Below are positions 1 through 7,653 of a stretch of DNA of 9,835 nt, in pieces. A program made the translations under genes and the position numbers. The notes under the pieces are model-generated. The model searched no databases. It was not told the DNA's origin and saw only the letters and a list, made by a program, of their open reading frames with translations. Within the stretch, counting starts at the first letter, position 1. The number at the start of each line of letters is the position of its first letter. Where the stretch lies: positions 1 to 9,835 of the forward strand of contig UQGS01000064.1 in the NCBI GenBank assembly GCA_900540685.1. Reading direction: 5' to 3'. The DNA is from an uncultured Catenibacterium sp. Its GTDB lineage: Bacteria; Bacillota_I; Bacilli_A; Erysipelotrichales; Coprobacillaceae.

Positions 1-24
1 CTGTTTATAAAAACAATAAATAGT

Positions 25-32
25 TATATTTG
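25..32 (+). promoter_or_regulatory. Bacteroidota-type -7 promoter box ahead of the porZ operon
   Basis: TATATTTG matches the Bacteroidota sigma-ABfr -7 consensus TAnnTTTG exactly. It would place transcription start near position 38-42 and leave a leader of about 30 nt before the ATG at 69. The -33 element would fall at the very edge of the window (TGTTT near 2-6) and is weak, so the call rests on the -7 box and its position. It probably drives the whole five-gene plus-strand run. Confidence 0.6.
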
Positions 33-68
33 CAGTTAATATAGTATTAGGCTTTAAAATAACAGACA

Positions 69-2135
69 ATGAAGACAATAACATTATTAATTACAATACT
101 ATTCATGGTACTTCCCTTATCGGCCACAGATAAGGAAAGTTGGGAAATATACACCAGTTATAATGATATAACAGAAATCGAGCCAGCAGGAAACCTAGTG
201 TTTGCCTTAGCATCTAACGGACTTTTTTCTTATCATATAAAAGATGGTTCAGTTACGACATACGATAAAGCAAACACTCTTTCCGACTTTGATATTAATC
301 ATATAGCTTGGAATAAGACTACCAAAAAATTGGTAATTACATATACCAATGGCAATATTGACCTGTTGGATGCCAATGGAAATGTAGTTAATGTGCCTGA
401 TTTGTATCAGAAAAGTATGACAGATAATAAACAGATAAACCATATAAATATAAGTGGGGCAAATGTTTATTTATCTCTCTCTTTTGGAATTATTAAGCTA
501 GATACAAAAGAAGGAAAAATACTCGATACATACAAATTGGGCTTTAATGTTAACTATAGTTATATAGAAGACAACTGCCTTTATGCAGCTTCGAAAGAAG
601 CTGGCTTATATAAAGGAAAACTAACTGGTAATTTACTGAATTCTAAAGAATGGACAAAAATTGGAAGTTACAAACAGCTTTCTGAAAACAAGAAACTTGT
701 ATATGATAAAGGAACAGGCTTTTGGTGGACAACTACCAAAGAAGGAAAACTTACTTATTATACAGTAGATTCGAATAATGAACCTGTTTATAAGACAGAA
801 GGAATACTTCCTAAAGGACCTGCTTCTAACAATTTCTACAATCTTTTCTTTCACAACGGAAAACTCTATGCTACTGGTGGTTTCTATTCACAAGAGAATG
901 ATGGAAGTTACCCAGGAGAAGTTCATGTATGGGATGGAGAAAACTGGTCTGAATTTGAACAACCATCTAATGATGTTCTTGGTCATCGCAACGTAGACTG
1001 GCTAAGCATGGATTTTGATCCAACAAAAGAAGGACACGTGATGGTAGCTGCCAAGAGTGGACTTTATGAATTTCAAGATGGAGAATTCATAAAATGTTAC
1101 AATAGAAACAATAGTCCATTCCTATCATGTGTCAACGATGATAACTATATTCTGGTCTCAGATCTCATGTATGATAAAGAAGGTACACTATGGGTATTCA
1201 ATTCTTCTGTAGAAAACTGTTTTTGGACCCTTGATAAAAATCAACAATGGAAGTCCCTAGATGTCTGTTCACAGATTAAATACAATGATGATTTAAGATG
1301 TCTATTCATCAGTAGAACAAACAATAAAATGTGGTTTTTATCCAACTATTGGCAAACAAGCCAATTATATGCATATGACTATATAAAAAATACGTTGCAT
1401 ACTTACGGCCCTACCTACATAAATGAAGATGGTGTTCAAATTACTCCAAACTTTTTTTACAAGATAAAAGAAGATAGAGAAGGAAATATATGGATGTGCA
1501 CTAGCAGTGGCCCTCTTTACTTGTCGGCAGACAACATACGTTTGGGAGCACAAGAAGTAACCCAGCATAAGGTACCAAGAAACGATGGTACCAATTATGC
1601 CGATTATCTGCTAGACGGAATAGATACAAGAAGTATAGCCATAGATGGAGGAAACAGAAAATGGCTTGGAACCAAATCAAATGGTGTATATCTCATCAGT
1701 TCTGATTGCAATACGCAGATACAGCACTTTACATCTGAGAATTCTCCGCTGCTATCCAATACAATACTTGACATTCTGATAGAGCCTTCCGGAAAAGTAT
1801 ATTTTGCAACTCCTAAAGGACTTTGTTCATATATGAGTGATGTTACTCTACCAAGCAATGAAATGAACAAAAATGATGTTTATGCCTATCCAAATCCTGT
1901 AAAACCGGATTATACTGGACTCGTGAAAATCGTAGGATTAACATTTGACGCTGATGTAAAGATTGTAACAAGCAATGGAATTCTGGTAAACCAAGGTAGA
2001 AGCATCGGAGGTACTTACACATGGAACCAGTGCGACTTAAAAGGCAGAAAAGTATCTAGTGGCATATATATGGTAGAAACTGCTACTTCCGAAGGAGAAA
2101 GAGGAGTGGTTTGTAAAATAGCCATTATCAAATAA
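69..2135 (+). CDS. porZ: PorZ-like T9SS attachment-complex protein (beta-propeller plus C-terminal sorting-type domain)
   Basis: A 688-residue exported protein. Residues 1 to about 19 form a signal peptide (Lys, a Leu/Ile-rich core, then LSA before the mature end). The body contains repeated beta-propeller blades of the Reg_prop kind, seen as acidic-Gly-x-(I/L/K)-W motifs around W375, W475 and W532, each followed by a strand ending in G-(L/V)-Y-L. The last 80 or so residues start with YPNP (607-610) and end in a basic strand, the form of a T9SS type A C-terminal domain. In P. gingivalis, PorZ has two propellers and a beta-sandwich C-terminal domain, sits on the cell surface with PorU, PorV and PorQ, and binds anionic LPS for attachment to cargo. 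The 'WEIYTSYNDITEIEPAGN' opening after the signal peptide is characteristic of this family. It lies 7 bp upstream of a phosphoethanolamine transferase gene. The alternative is an unspecialised propeller cargo protein of T9SS, which I think less likely. Confidence 0.85.
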   Translation: MKTITLLITILFMVLPLSATDKESWEIYTSYNDITEIEPAGNLVFALASNGLFSYHIKDGSVTTYDKANTLSDFDINHIAWNKTTKKLVITYTNGNIDLLDANGNVVNVPDLYQKSMTDNKQINHINISGANVYLSLSFGIIKLDTKEGKILDTYKLGFNVNYSYIEDNCLYAASKEAGLYKGKLTGNLLNSKEWTKIGSYKQLSENKKLVYDKGTGFWWTTTKEGKLTYYTVDSNNEPVYKTEGILPKGPASNNFYNLFFHNGKLYATGGFYSQENDGSYPGEVHVWDGENWSEFEQPSNDVLGHRNVDWLSMDFDPTKEGHVMVAAKSGLYEFQDGEFIKCYNRNNSPFLSCVNDDNYILVSDLMYDKEGTLWVFNSSVENCFWTLDKNQQWKSLDVCSQIKYNDDLRCLFISRTNNKMWFLSNYWQTSQLYAYDYIKNTLHTYGPTYINEDGVQITPNFFYKIKEDREGNIWMCTSSGPLYLSADNIRLGAQEVTQHKVPRNDGTNYADYLLDGIDTRSIAIDGGNRKWLGTKSNGVYLISSDCNTQIQHFTSENSPLLSNTILDILIEPSGKVYFATPKGLCSYMSDVTLPSNEMNKNDVYAYPNPVKPDYTGLVKIVGLTFDADVKIVTSNGILVNQGRSIGGTYTWNQCDLKGRKVSSGIYMVETATSEGERGVVCKIAIIK

Positions 2136-2146
2136 CAAGAAAATGA
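2133..2146 (+). promoter_or_regulatory. A-rich translation initiation region, copy 1
   Basis: TAACAAGAAAATGA covers the porZ stop codon, the 7-bp spacer and the start of the next gene. The same 14 bases recur at the start of the GT2 gene (3674-3687). There is no GGAGG-like Shine-Dalgarno sequence, as is usual in Bacteroidota, and the A-rich tract is the probable initiation signal. The stop-to-start distance also allows ribosomes to reinitiate. Confidence 0.35.
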
Positions 2147-3663
2147 AACAGAAACAACTTTATAAGTCAGTCCTATTTCTCATAGGGCTGACTCTTCTTT
2201 CAGGAGTATTATACACCATGGGTGACTTCTACAATATGCCTTTCAGAGGCATGAAAGATTTATTTATCCTTATCGCACAATTTCTGGTAATAGAAATAGC
2301 TATATTCCTATTTATGTGGTGTATAGCTAGCAATAAATACGTCTTTGCCATACTTTATCCTATATATACCCTAGCTTGCTCTGTAGCTACATACTTTAGA
2401 TATACTGCTCAAATCTCACTTACAGCAGCAACTATAGATTTATCTATAACCAACGATTTCAGAACAACCATGGACGTTGTTACCATTCCGTTGATACTGT
2501 TTGTTATTGTGACAGAATTGATATGTATAGGTATCATTTATATTCGTATTAAATACATCAGATTTTCCCATTCTTGGCTTCAGTTTATACTAGCCTTCAT
2601 TGGGCTTACGCTATACATCAGTATTCCAAGAATATCCTTACCTATCAAGAGCCGCATTCCTTTCGTTATCTATTTCTCCATCAATGATTATTTAGATAAC
2701 AGAAATATTATAGAAGAAAACAGACCGGCTTTCAAGCAGAAAGGAATCTGTAAAAGTGACTCTATAGATGTTGTCTTCATCATAGGTGAAACCCTACGCG
2801 CTAAAAACATGCAAATCAACGGCTATCACAGAGCAACAACTCCTTTTCTGATGACAGACAGCAACATTGTATCCATGCCTCATATTTATTCAGAATATGG
2901 ATTTACGCATACCAGTGTACCATATTTGCTTACCAGAGCATGCCCAAAGAATCTGGATGCAGCCTATAAAGAAAGATCTTTTATTGATATTTTCAAAAAA
3001 GCAGGCTTCCATACTACATGGATTGCCAACCAAGAAAGTATTGATACTTACGTTTATTTCATGAAAGAAACAGATTCGCTTATTTACGTAAATAACGGAA
3101 AATCGGTTTATATCTTCGACCAATGGCTGGACGAAGATATCCTACCATTACTAGACAAGCAAATTCTGAATAAGAACTTCGGTAGAAGAAACTTATTTAT
3201 TTTACATACAATAGGTTCCCACTGGTGGTATAACATACATTATACACGCCAATATGCCCGTTGGAAACCAGAACTTAAAAGCAGAGTACTATCTGCCAAC
3301 ACCAAAGAAGAATTCTTTAACTCCTATGACAATTCCGTACTCTATTCCGACTTCTTTTGGAATGAAGTGAGAAACAGGTTCCGAAATCGGAATGCCATTA
3401 TTATCTATCTTTCTGATCATGCAGAAAGTTTGGGAGAAAAAGGAATCTTCGGACACGGAGAAGAAGCAGAAGCATTGCATTATCCTGGCTGTTGGATATG
3501 GATGTCAAACAAATACAAAGCTAACTATCCTAACAAATGGAAAGCTCTGCAAAATAACAAGAATAAAAAATATAATTCTGCATTTCTATTCCACTCCATC
3601 TTAGACGCAGGAGACATCACGACTCCTTATATTGATAAAAAATATGATATTTTCATTAAATAG
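2143..3663 (+). CDS. Phosphoethanolamine transferase, EptA/CptA-like (alkaline phosphatase superfamily)
   Basis: A 506-residue inner-membrane enzyme expected to move phosphoethanolamine from phosphatidylethanolamine to lipid A, LPS core or another envelope glycan on the periplasmic side. Residues 1 to about 165 hold roughly five hydrophobic helices, followed by a soluble sulfatase-fold domain. Visible landmarks are IIGET (213-217), where E216 corresponds to a metal ligand; YGFTHTSVP (252-260), the segment carrying the threonine nucleophile (T255 or T257 here); GSHWW in place of the usual GSHGP; SDHAES (424-429) with metal ligands D425 and H426; and GHG (437-439). It is somewhat shorter than proteobacterial EptA. 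The gene starts 7 bp after porZ and ends 20 bp before a GT2 gene, so it belongs to the same operon. The donor and acceptor are inferred from family membership; the exact target cannot be read from the sequence. Confidence 0.85.
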   Translation: MKQKQLYKSVLFLIGLTLLSGVLYTMGDFYNMPFRGMKDLFILIAQFLVIEIAIFLFMWCIASNKYVFAILYPIYTLACSVATYFRYTAQISLTAATIDLSITNDFRTTMDVVTIPLILFVIVTELICIGIIYIRIKYIRFSHSWLQFILAFIGLTLYISIPRISLPIKSRIPFVIYFSINDYLDNRNIIEENRPAFKQKGICKSDSIDVVFIIGETLRAKNMQINGYHRATTPFLMTDSNIVSMPHIYSEYGFTHTSVPYLLTRACPKNLDAAYKERSFIDIFKKAGFHTTWIANQESIDTYVYFMKETDSLIYVNNGKSVYIFDQWLDEDILPLLDKQILNKNFGRRNLFILHTIGSHWWYNIHYTRQYARWKPELKSRVLSANTKEEFFNSYDNSVLYSDFFWNEVRNRFRNRNAIIIYLSDHAESLGEKGIFGHGEEAEALHYPGCWIWMSNKYKANYPNKWKALQNNKNKKYNSAFLFHSILDAGDITTPYIDKKYDIFIK

Positions 3664-3673
3664 ATATTAACTA

Positions 3674-3687
3674 TAACAAGAAAATGA
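3674..3687 (+). promoter_or_regulatory. A-rich translation initiation region, copy 2
   Basis: TAACAAGAAAATGA, identical over 14 bases to the segment at 2133-2146. Here the TAA is intergenic rather than the upstream stop codon, which is TAG at 3661-3663. Two identical initiation segments in one operon suggest either a duplicated or a convergently favoured ribosome entry sequence. Confidence 0.35.
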
Positions 3688-4415
3688 TTTCTGTGTGTAT
3701 TGCTACATATAATGGTGAAAAGTATATTGGCGAACAGATTGCTTCTATATTGAAGCAACTAAATGCCAACGATGAAGTTATTATCTCTGATGATGGCTCC
3801 ACCGATGCAACCCTATCCATTATCAAGACATTCCAAGATCCAAGAATAAGGGTCATACCTGGTCCACAAAAGCATTCTCCTACCCTAAATTTTGAAAATG
3901 TACTGCATCATGCACAAGGAGACTACATATTTCTTTCAGACCAAGATGACGTATGGAAGACTAATAAAGTAGCTACTTGTATGAAATGGCTACAGAAATA
4001 TGATTGTGTAATCAGCAATGCAGAAGTAACAGATGAACATCTGAATATTCTTTTTCCGTCGCTGTTCAAGCTCCTGCATGTAAGTAAAAACAAAATATAT
4101 AACGCATTGTGGAAAAACGGATATACAGGTTGTTGTATGGCATTTACAAGATGCGTAAAAGATGCTGCATTACCTTTTCCTAAAGATATTCCCATGTACG
4201 ATATCTGGATAGGAAATGTGGCAGCATTTACATATTCTGTAAAATTCATAGATGACAGACTTATCTCGTTCCGTCGCCATCCAGCTACCAATTCCTGCAA
4301 TGGAAAAGGGAGCAAATTCAGCAAATGGCAGCAGATTAGGTTTAGATGGAACATCATTAAAAACATTTTAAAAAATAAAATAGGAAAAAACTCGTTTCTA
4401 TGGAAAAGAAAATGA
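3684..4415 (+). CDS. Glycosyltransferase family 2 (rhamnosyltransferase-like)
   Basis: A 243-residue cytosolic GT-A enzyme expected to transfer a sugar from a nucleotide donor to a lipid-linked or LPS acceptor. The GT2 signature is clear: SVCIATYNGE at the N terminus (residues 3-12), the nucleotide-binding DDGSTD (36-41), and the metal-binding loop FLSDQDDVW (83-91). The C-terminal part has ALPFP, then MYDIW where related O-antigen rhamnosyltransferases have a His-Asp-Trp motif, then a RRHPATNSCNG segment. The pattern resembles rhamnosyl and related O-antigen transferases, but the sugar cannot be assigned. The length is near the minimum for the family. It is preceded by 20 bp of A-rich spacer and its stop codon overlaps the start of the next glycosyltransferase gene as ATGA, so translation is probably coupled. 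Confidence 0.88.
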   Translation: MISVCIATYNGEKYIGEQIASILKQLNANDEVIISDDGSTDATLSIIKTFQDPRIRVIPGPQKHSPTLNFENVLHHAQGDYIFLSDQDDVWKTNKVATCMKWLQKYDCVISNAEVTDEHLNILFPSLFKLLHVSKNKIYNALWKNGYTGCCMAFTRCVKDAALPFPKDIPMYDIWIGNVAAFTYSVKFIDDRLISFRRHPATNSCNGKGSKFSKWQQIRFRWNIIKNILKNKIGKNSFLWKRK

Positions 4416-5509
4416 ACATAGTTTATGTTATAGAAGATTATTCTGAGAATGGAGGCGTTGAAAGAATCGTTTCCATGAAGGCTAATATATTCTATCAAGA
4501 ATATCATCATCAGATTACTGTTATTTCTGTATATGAAGATAAACGGAAACAACAGTATATCTTAAATGAAGGTATCCGGCTGATTCATCTTCATGTTCCT
4601 TTTGCCAAGAAGACAAGAAATAAAGTATATAAGCTATTAAGCAGAATAATTACACTATTATTAGCAGCTTACAGATTAAATAAAACAATAAAACAGATTA
4701 ATCCTGACGTAGTTTTCTTTACAACTACATTGGGAGCATTGTTATTACCTCTTTGTCATACCAAGGCAAAACGAATATACGAATCACATTTGGCACGTTC
4801 ATTCAATCCTTTTCACGCACTATTCGGATTAATGGAAAGAAAAGCTGATGCCGTAGTTTGTCTGACTCATGACGATGCTAAAGAATTTCAATTAGCAAAG
4901 AATGTATACGTTATCCCCAACTTTATCAACATACCTCATCAAAAGGTAAAAGACTACAGTTGCAAAAAAGCTATTGCTGTAGGAAGATTAGAACAACAGA
5001 AAGGTTTTGACAGATTGATTACCTGTTGGAAAGACGTAGCCAAACTATATCCCGACTGGCAACTTGATATTTATGGAACCGGCTCACTTTACCATATATT
5101 ACAAGAGCAAATTACAAGTTTAGGATTGGAAAAACAGGTAAAATTGTGTGGCAGAGGAGAAAATATGATGGAAATATATCCCAACTATAGTCTACACATA
5201 ATGTCTTCACATTATGAAGGTCAAGGTATTGTAATGTTAGAAGCTCAAGCATGCGGACTACCATCTGTAACCTTTAACTTCAAATATGGAGCAAGTGATA
5301 TTATTCAAAACGAATATAACGGACTTATCGTAACTCAAGATAATCAGAATGCTTTCACAGAGGCTATCACCAAACTGATTAGCAACTCTCATCTTAGAAA
5401 AGAGTTAGGGATACATGCCTTAGAAACAGGAGATAAATATGACAAATCAAACATTTTAAAAAAATGGGAAGATATATTAACAACAATACAACATCAATTA
5501 ATTCTTTAA
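4412..5509 (+). CDS. Glycosyltransferase family 4 (GT-B fold)
   Basis: A 365-residue GT-B enzyme. The N-terminal acceptor domain opens with IVYVIEDYSENGGVER (3-18), the glycine-rich loop typical of GT4. The C-terminal donor domain has GRLEQQKG (191-198; R192 and K197 would contact the donor phosphates), then the E-x7-E motif as E269 and E277 in EGQGIVMLE, followed by AQACGLPSV. It probably adds a hexose or HexNAc to a cell-surface glycan. I chose the ATG at 4412 because it overlaps the GT2 stop codon as ATGA and starts the protein directly at the first beta strand. An in-frame ATG at 4400 would add MEKK and a 16-bp overlap, and cannot be excluded. The 3' end overlaps the acyltransferase gene by 46 bp. 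Confidence 0.88.
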   Translation: MNIVYVIEDYSENGGVERIVSMKANIFYQEYHHQITVISVYEDKRKQQYILNEGIRLIHLHVPFAKKTRNKVYKLLSRIITLLLAAYRLNKTIKQINPDVVFFTTTLGALLLPLCHTKAKRIYESHLARSFNPFHALFGLMERKADAVVCLTHDDAKEFQLAKNVYVIPNFINIPHQKVKDYSCKKAIAVGRLEQQKGFDRLITCWKDVAKLYPDWQLDIYGTGSLYHILQEQITSLGLEKQVKLCGRGENMMEIYPNYSLHIMSSHYEGQGIVMLEAQACGLPSVTFNFKYGASDIIQNEYNGLIVTQDNQNAFTEAITKLISNSHLRKELGIHALETGDKYDKSNILKKWEDILTTIQHQLIL

Positions 5510-6483
5510 AAAGAATAGGATGGATAGATAATTTGCGAGGATTCTGTATGTTAGCTATTTTGCTAGACCATACAGAATCTTATTATCTGGATTATCATAT
5601 CATTAACCAAAATCTGTATTTGACGGATGCATTGGTCTTTTTTTTCATTTTATCGGGTTATTTAATGTATAAGCCACAACAGCAATTCTGTATAGCTCAT
5701 AAAATGAAATCTATAGGGAGAAGTTTGCTAATGCCATACTTTATTTTTACATCACTTCTAGCACTTCCAAAAGCAATTGTTCATAGAGCGAGTATCGATA
5801 TTTTGAATATATTTCAATCCATTATCATGGGGAAAGCTTCTTGGTTTGTTGCAGCACTGATAGTAGCTGAAATTCTTTTTTCAATATTACTCTGGATAAC
5901 TCATGAGAAAGATAGGTATATTCTACCTATCTGCACTATCGCTTTTGGCATATCTGGATGGTTACCGCAAACTACAGACTGTTACTTTTGGCAATTAGAT
6001 AACTCATTGCAAGCCATGTTTTTCTGTTGTATAGGATATATAATCCACAAACATGAGCAAAGCATTTATAAAAAAATAAAGACATCACAAATTATTCTGT
6101 TATTAATACTGTGGATAACGATTAAGATATATGTGGATAGAACATATGTTATGATGACTATATGGCGTATTAACATAACTAATTATCCCCTATTTATCTT
6201 AAATATTTTGATAGGTACTCTTGCCACCACAACTCTCTTTAAAAAGATTCCATCTTGTAAATGGTTAGAGTGGACTGGAAGACATTGTATCGTATACTAT
6301 TTCCTATGTGGAGGCATTCCTTTCTGTATTGGAAAAATATGCAATCACCTACACCTTTCTTATTCAGGAAACTACTTATCAGTAGTAGGCGTATTCTTGA
6401 TTGTATATTTATGTACTACACTCGTTACATGGTTTATATATAGATATTTACCATTTATCACGGGACAAAAGAGAGTAACTTAG
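5464..6483 (+). CDS. Membrane acyltransferase family 3 (OafA/YrhL-like)
   Basis: A 339-residue, strongly hydrophobic protein with about ten membrane helices, of the family that O-acetylates or O-acylates LPS, capsule or other surface sugars. The N-terminal hallmark RIGWIDNLRGFCMLAILLDH (17-36) matches the family's 'R-x-x-x-D-x-x-R-G' opening, with H36 as the likely catalytic histidine. A second conserved block is FFFILSGYLMYKP (about 59-71). The ATG at 5464 lies inside the preceding GT4 gene; it is the only in-frame ATG before the conserved block, since the next (5548) would cut off the motif. The residues 1-14 before it are polar and unconserved in appearance. The acyl donor and acceptor are unknown. 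Its stop codon overlaps the end of the opposing glycosyltransferase gene. Confidence 0.85.
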   Translation: MGRYINNNTTSINSLKRIGWIDNLRGFCMLAILLDHTESYYLDYHIINQNLYLTDALVFFFILSGYLMYKPQQQFCIAHKMKSIGRSLLMPYFIFTSLLALPKAIVHRASIDILNIFQSIIMGKASWFVAALIVAEILFSILLWITHEKDRYILPICTIAFGISGWLPQTTDCYFWQLDNSLQAMFFCCIGYIIHKHEQSIYKKIKTSQIILLLILWITIKIYVDRTYVMMTIWRINITNYPLFILNILIGTLATTTLFKKIPSCKWLEWTGRHCIVYYFLCGGIPFCIGKICNHLHLSYSGNYLSVVGVFLIVYLCTTLVTWFIYRYLPFITGQKRVT

Positions 6484-7607
6484 TTGGAACTGGCTAGAAG
6501 CTTTTCATAAAATTTCACATAAGTGCTAGCCACAGAAGTATAATTATGATATTTCTTTACAAAATCTATACTTTGAGAAGATAGCTTAGCAAGATTATCC
6601 TTGACGAAGAACGCCTGCTCGATGATTGCCACATTCTGAGATTCTGAATACTCAGGACTCACATTGATAATAGGACGTAATTCTGTTTCGCCAATGAACT
6701 CATAATATTCTTCCTCTCCTCCACCGATAACCACCGTACCACGTGCCATGGCTGCCAACGAATTCATGGATGGAGTATAACTGTAAAACTGATCTACCAG
6801 AACATCTGCTTCATCCAGCATCCGGCAATATTCATCATAGTCTACTCCTTCTACATATTTGAGTTCTATCTTACCAGGATATTTCTTTGCCAAGATTTCT
6901 ACAAAATGAGCTATCTTTAAAGCACCTTTCAGATACTCGCGCTTAGGTTGTAAACCTACAAGCACTTTGATAACCTCACCATTCCCTTTCTGCCTGTTTT
7001 CATCTATAGCAGGAATTATCATCGGGAGAGGAATATAGTAGAGTTTTTTATGAAATTCAGAAACATCGTAACAGAGGTAATATTCATAAAGACAGGCTAT
7101 CAAAGCATCAGAATGATAAGATACAGTATGCCAGCACTTATCAAACTGAGGCATGAAATGAAAAGCCATACGCTCTTTATTCTCCTCGATATTCTGTAAT
7201 TTACCATTCCAAAAAGTATCAGAATAAGCTGGAATACCCTTGGCCTGTTGTCTGAACAGATGTGGGTCATCGGCAAAACAGCCTTTAATGATTCGCTTAT
7301 TGGTAAACTTGAGAAACCAGAATATCAGCATGTTCCACCACCCCATCAAAGGCACAAATTGATAGTTATGTACCTGAACAATATCATTTCCACATATCTT
7401 ATGAAGATTGCAGACTATTTTCCACAACACCATAAGCCCGCTCCATCTTCCATAACGCTCCATATTACGGCGCAAGTCGATGTCACGAGGAGAGTTGTGC
7501 CAATCATTGCCGTCGGACATCAGCGTTACCTGATGTCCAAGTTCTACTAATCCCTTTTTGAGAGTATTATGTAGCAAACTAGACTCACCTAACAACAGAA
7601 TCTTCAT
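6480..7607 (-). CDS. GT-B glycosyltransferase, GT4-like
   Basis: A 375-residue protein with a GT-B layout. The N terminus MKILLLGESS, then LKKGLVELGHQVTLMSDG (16-33), is a Rossmann strand-helix-strand typical of GT4 acceptor domains. IVQVHNYQF (76-84) resembles the acceptor-side histidine region. The donor domain includes VGLQPKREYLKG (217-228) and DEADVLVDQFYSYTPSMN (265-282), then LAAMARGTVVIGGGEEEYYE (284-303). The usual Glu of the 'E-A-M-A-x-G' motif is Ala285 here, so the classical E-x7-E pair is incomplete. Similar YSYTPxMN...AMA segments occur in Bacteroidota glycosyltransferases from memory, so this may be a subfamily trait and not inactivation. It is the second gene of a minus-strand pair, 46 bp after a GT8 gene, and ends by overlapping the acyltransferase gene tail to tail. 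The sugar is unknown. Confidence 0.8.
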   Translation of the reverse strand: MKILLLGESSLLHNTLKKGLVELGHQVTLMSDGNDWHNSPRDIDLRRNMERYGRWSGLMVLWKIVCNLHKICGNDIVQVHNYQFVPLMGWWNMLIFWFLKFTNKRIIKGCFADDPHLFRQQAKGIPAYSDTFWNGKLQNIEENKERMAFHFMPQFDKCWHTVSYHSDALIACLYEYYLCYDVSEFHKKLYYIPLPMIIPAIDENRQKGNGEVIKVLVGLQPKREYLKGALKIAHFVEILAKKYPGKIELKYVEGVDYDEYCRMLDEADVLVDQFYSYTPSMNSLAAMARGTVVIGGGEEEYYEFIGETELRPIINVSPEYSESQNVAIIEQAFFVKDNLAKLSSQSIDFVKKYHNYTSVASTYVKFYEKLLASSN

Positions 7608-7610
7608 AAC

Positions 7611-7639
7611 TTTATATGATACTTATTTATAAGATACTT
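7611..7639. repeat. Tandem 14-bp direct repeat upstream of the GT-B start codon
   Basis: TTTATATGATACTT (7611-7624) and TTTATAAGATACTT (7626-7639) differ at one base and are separated by one base, giving a 15-bp period. The repeat lies 3 bp upstream of the minus-strand ATG at 7605-7607 and fills most of the 46-bp gap after the GT8 gene. It could be a slippage duplication, a protein-binding site or a translation element; the sequence does not decide. Confidence 0.6.
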
Positions 7640-7653
7640 GAATATCAGAAATC

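Noticed and set aside
3923..4552. Minus-strand open frame of 209 codons opposite the GT2 and GT4 genes
   Set aside because: It lies antisense to two clear glycosyltransferase genes across their junction, is rich in Phe, Leu and Ser as expected from reversed AT-rich coding sequence, and shows no motif.
6491..6532. Inverted repeat TGGCTAG / CTAGCCA with a 28-bp loop near the convergent gene ends, as a possible terminator
   Set aside because: The arms are only 7 bp, the loop is long, there is no T-tract, and repeats of this size are expected by chance several times in 10 kb.
7248..7550. Plus-strand open frame of 100 codons inside the minus-strand GT-B gene
   Set aside because: It is antisense to a well-supported glycosyltransferase, has no recognisable motif or promoter, and its composition fits a coding-strand shadow.
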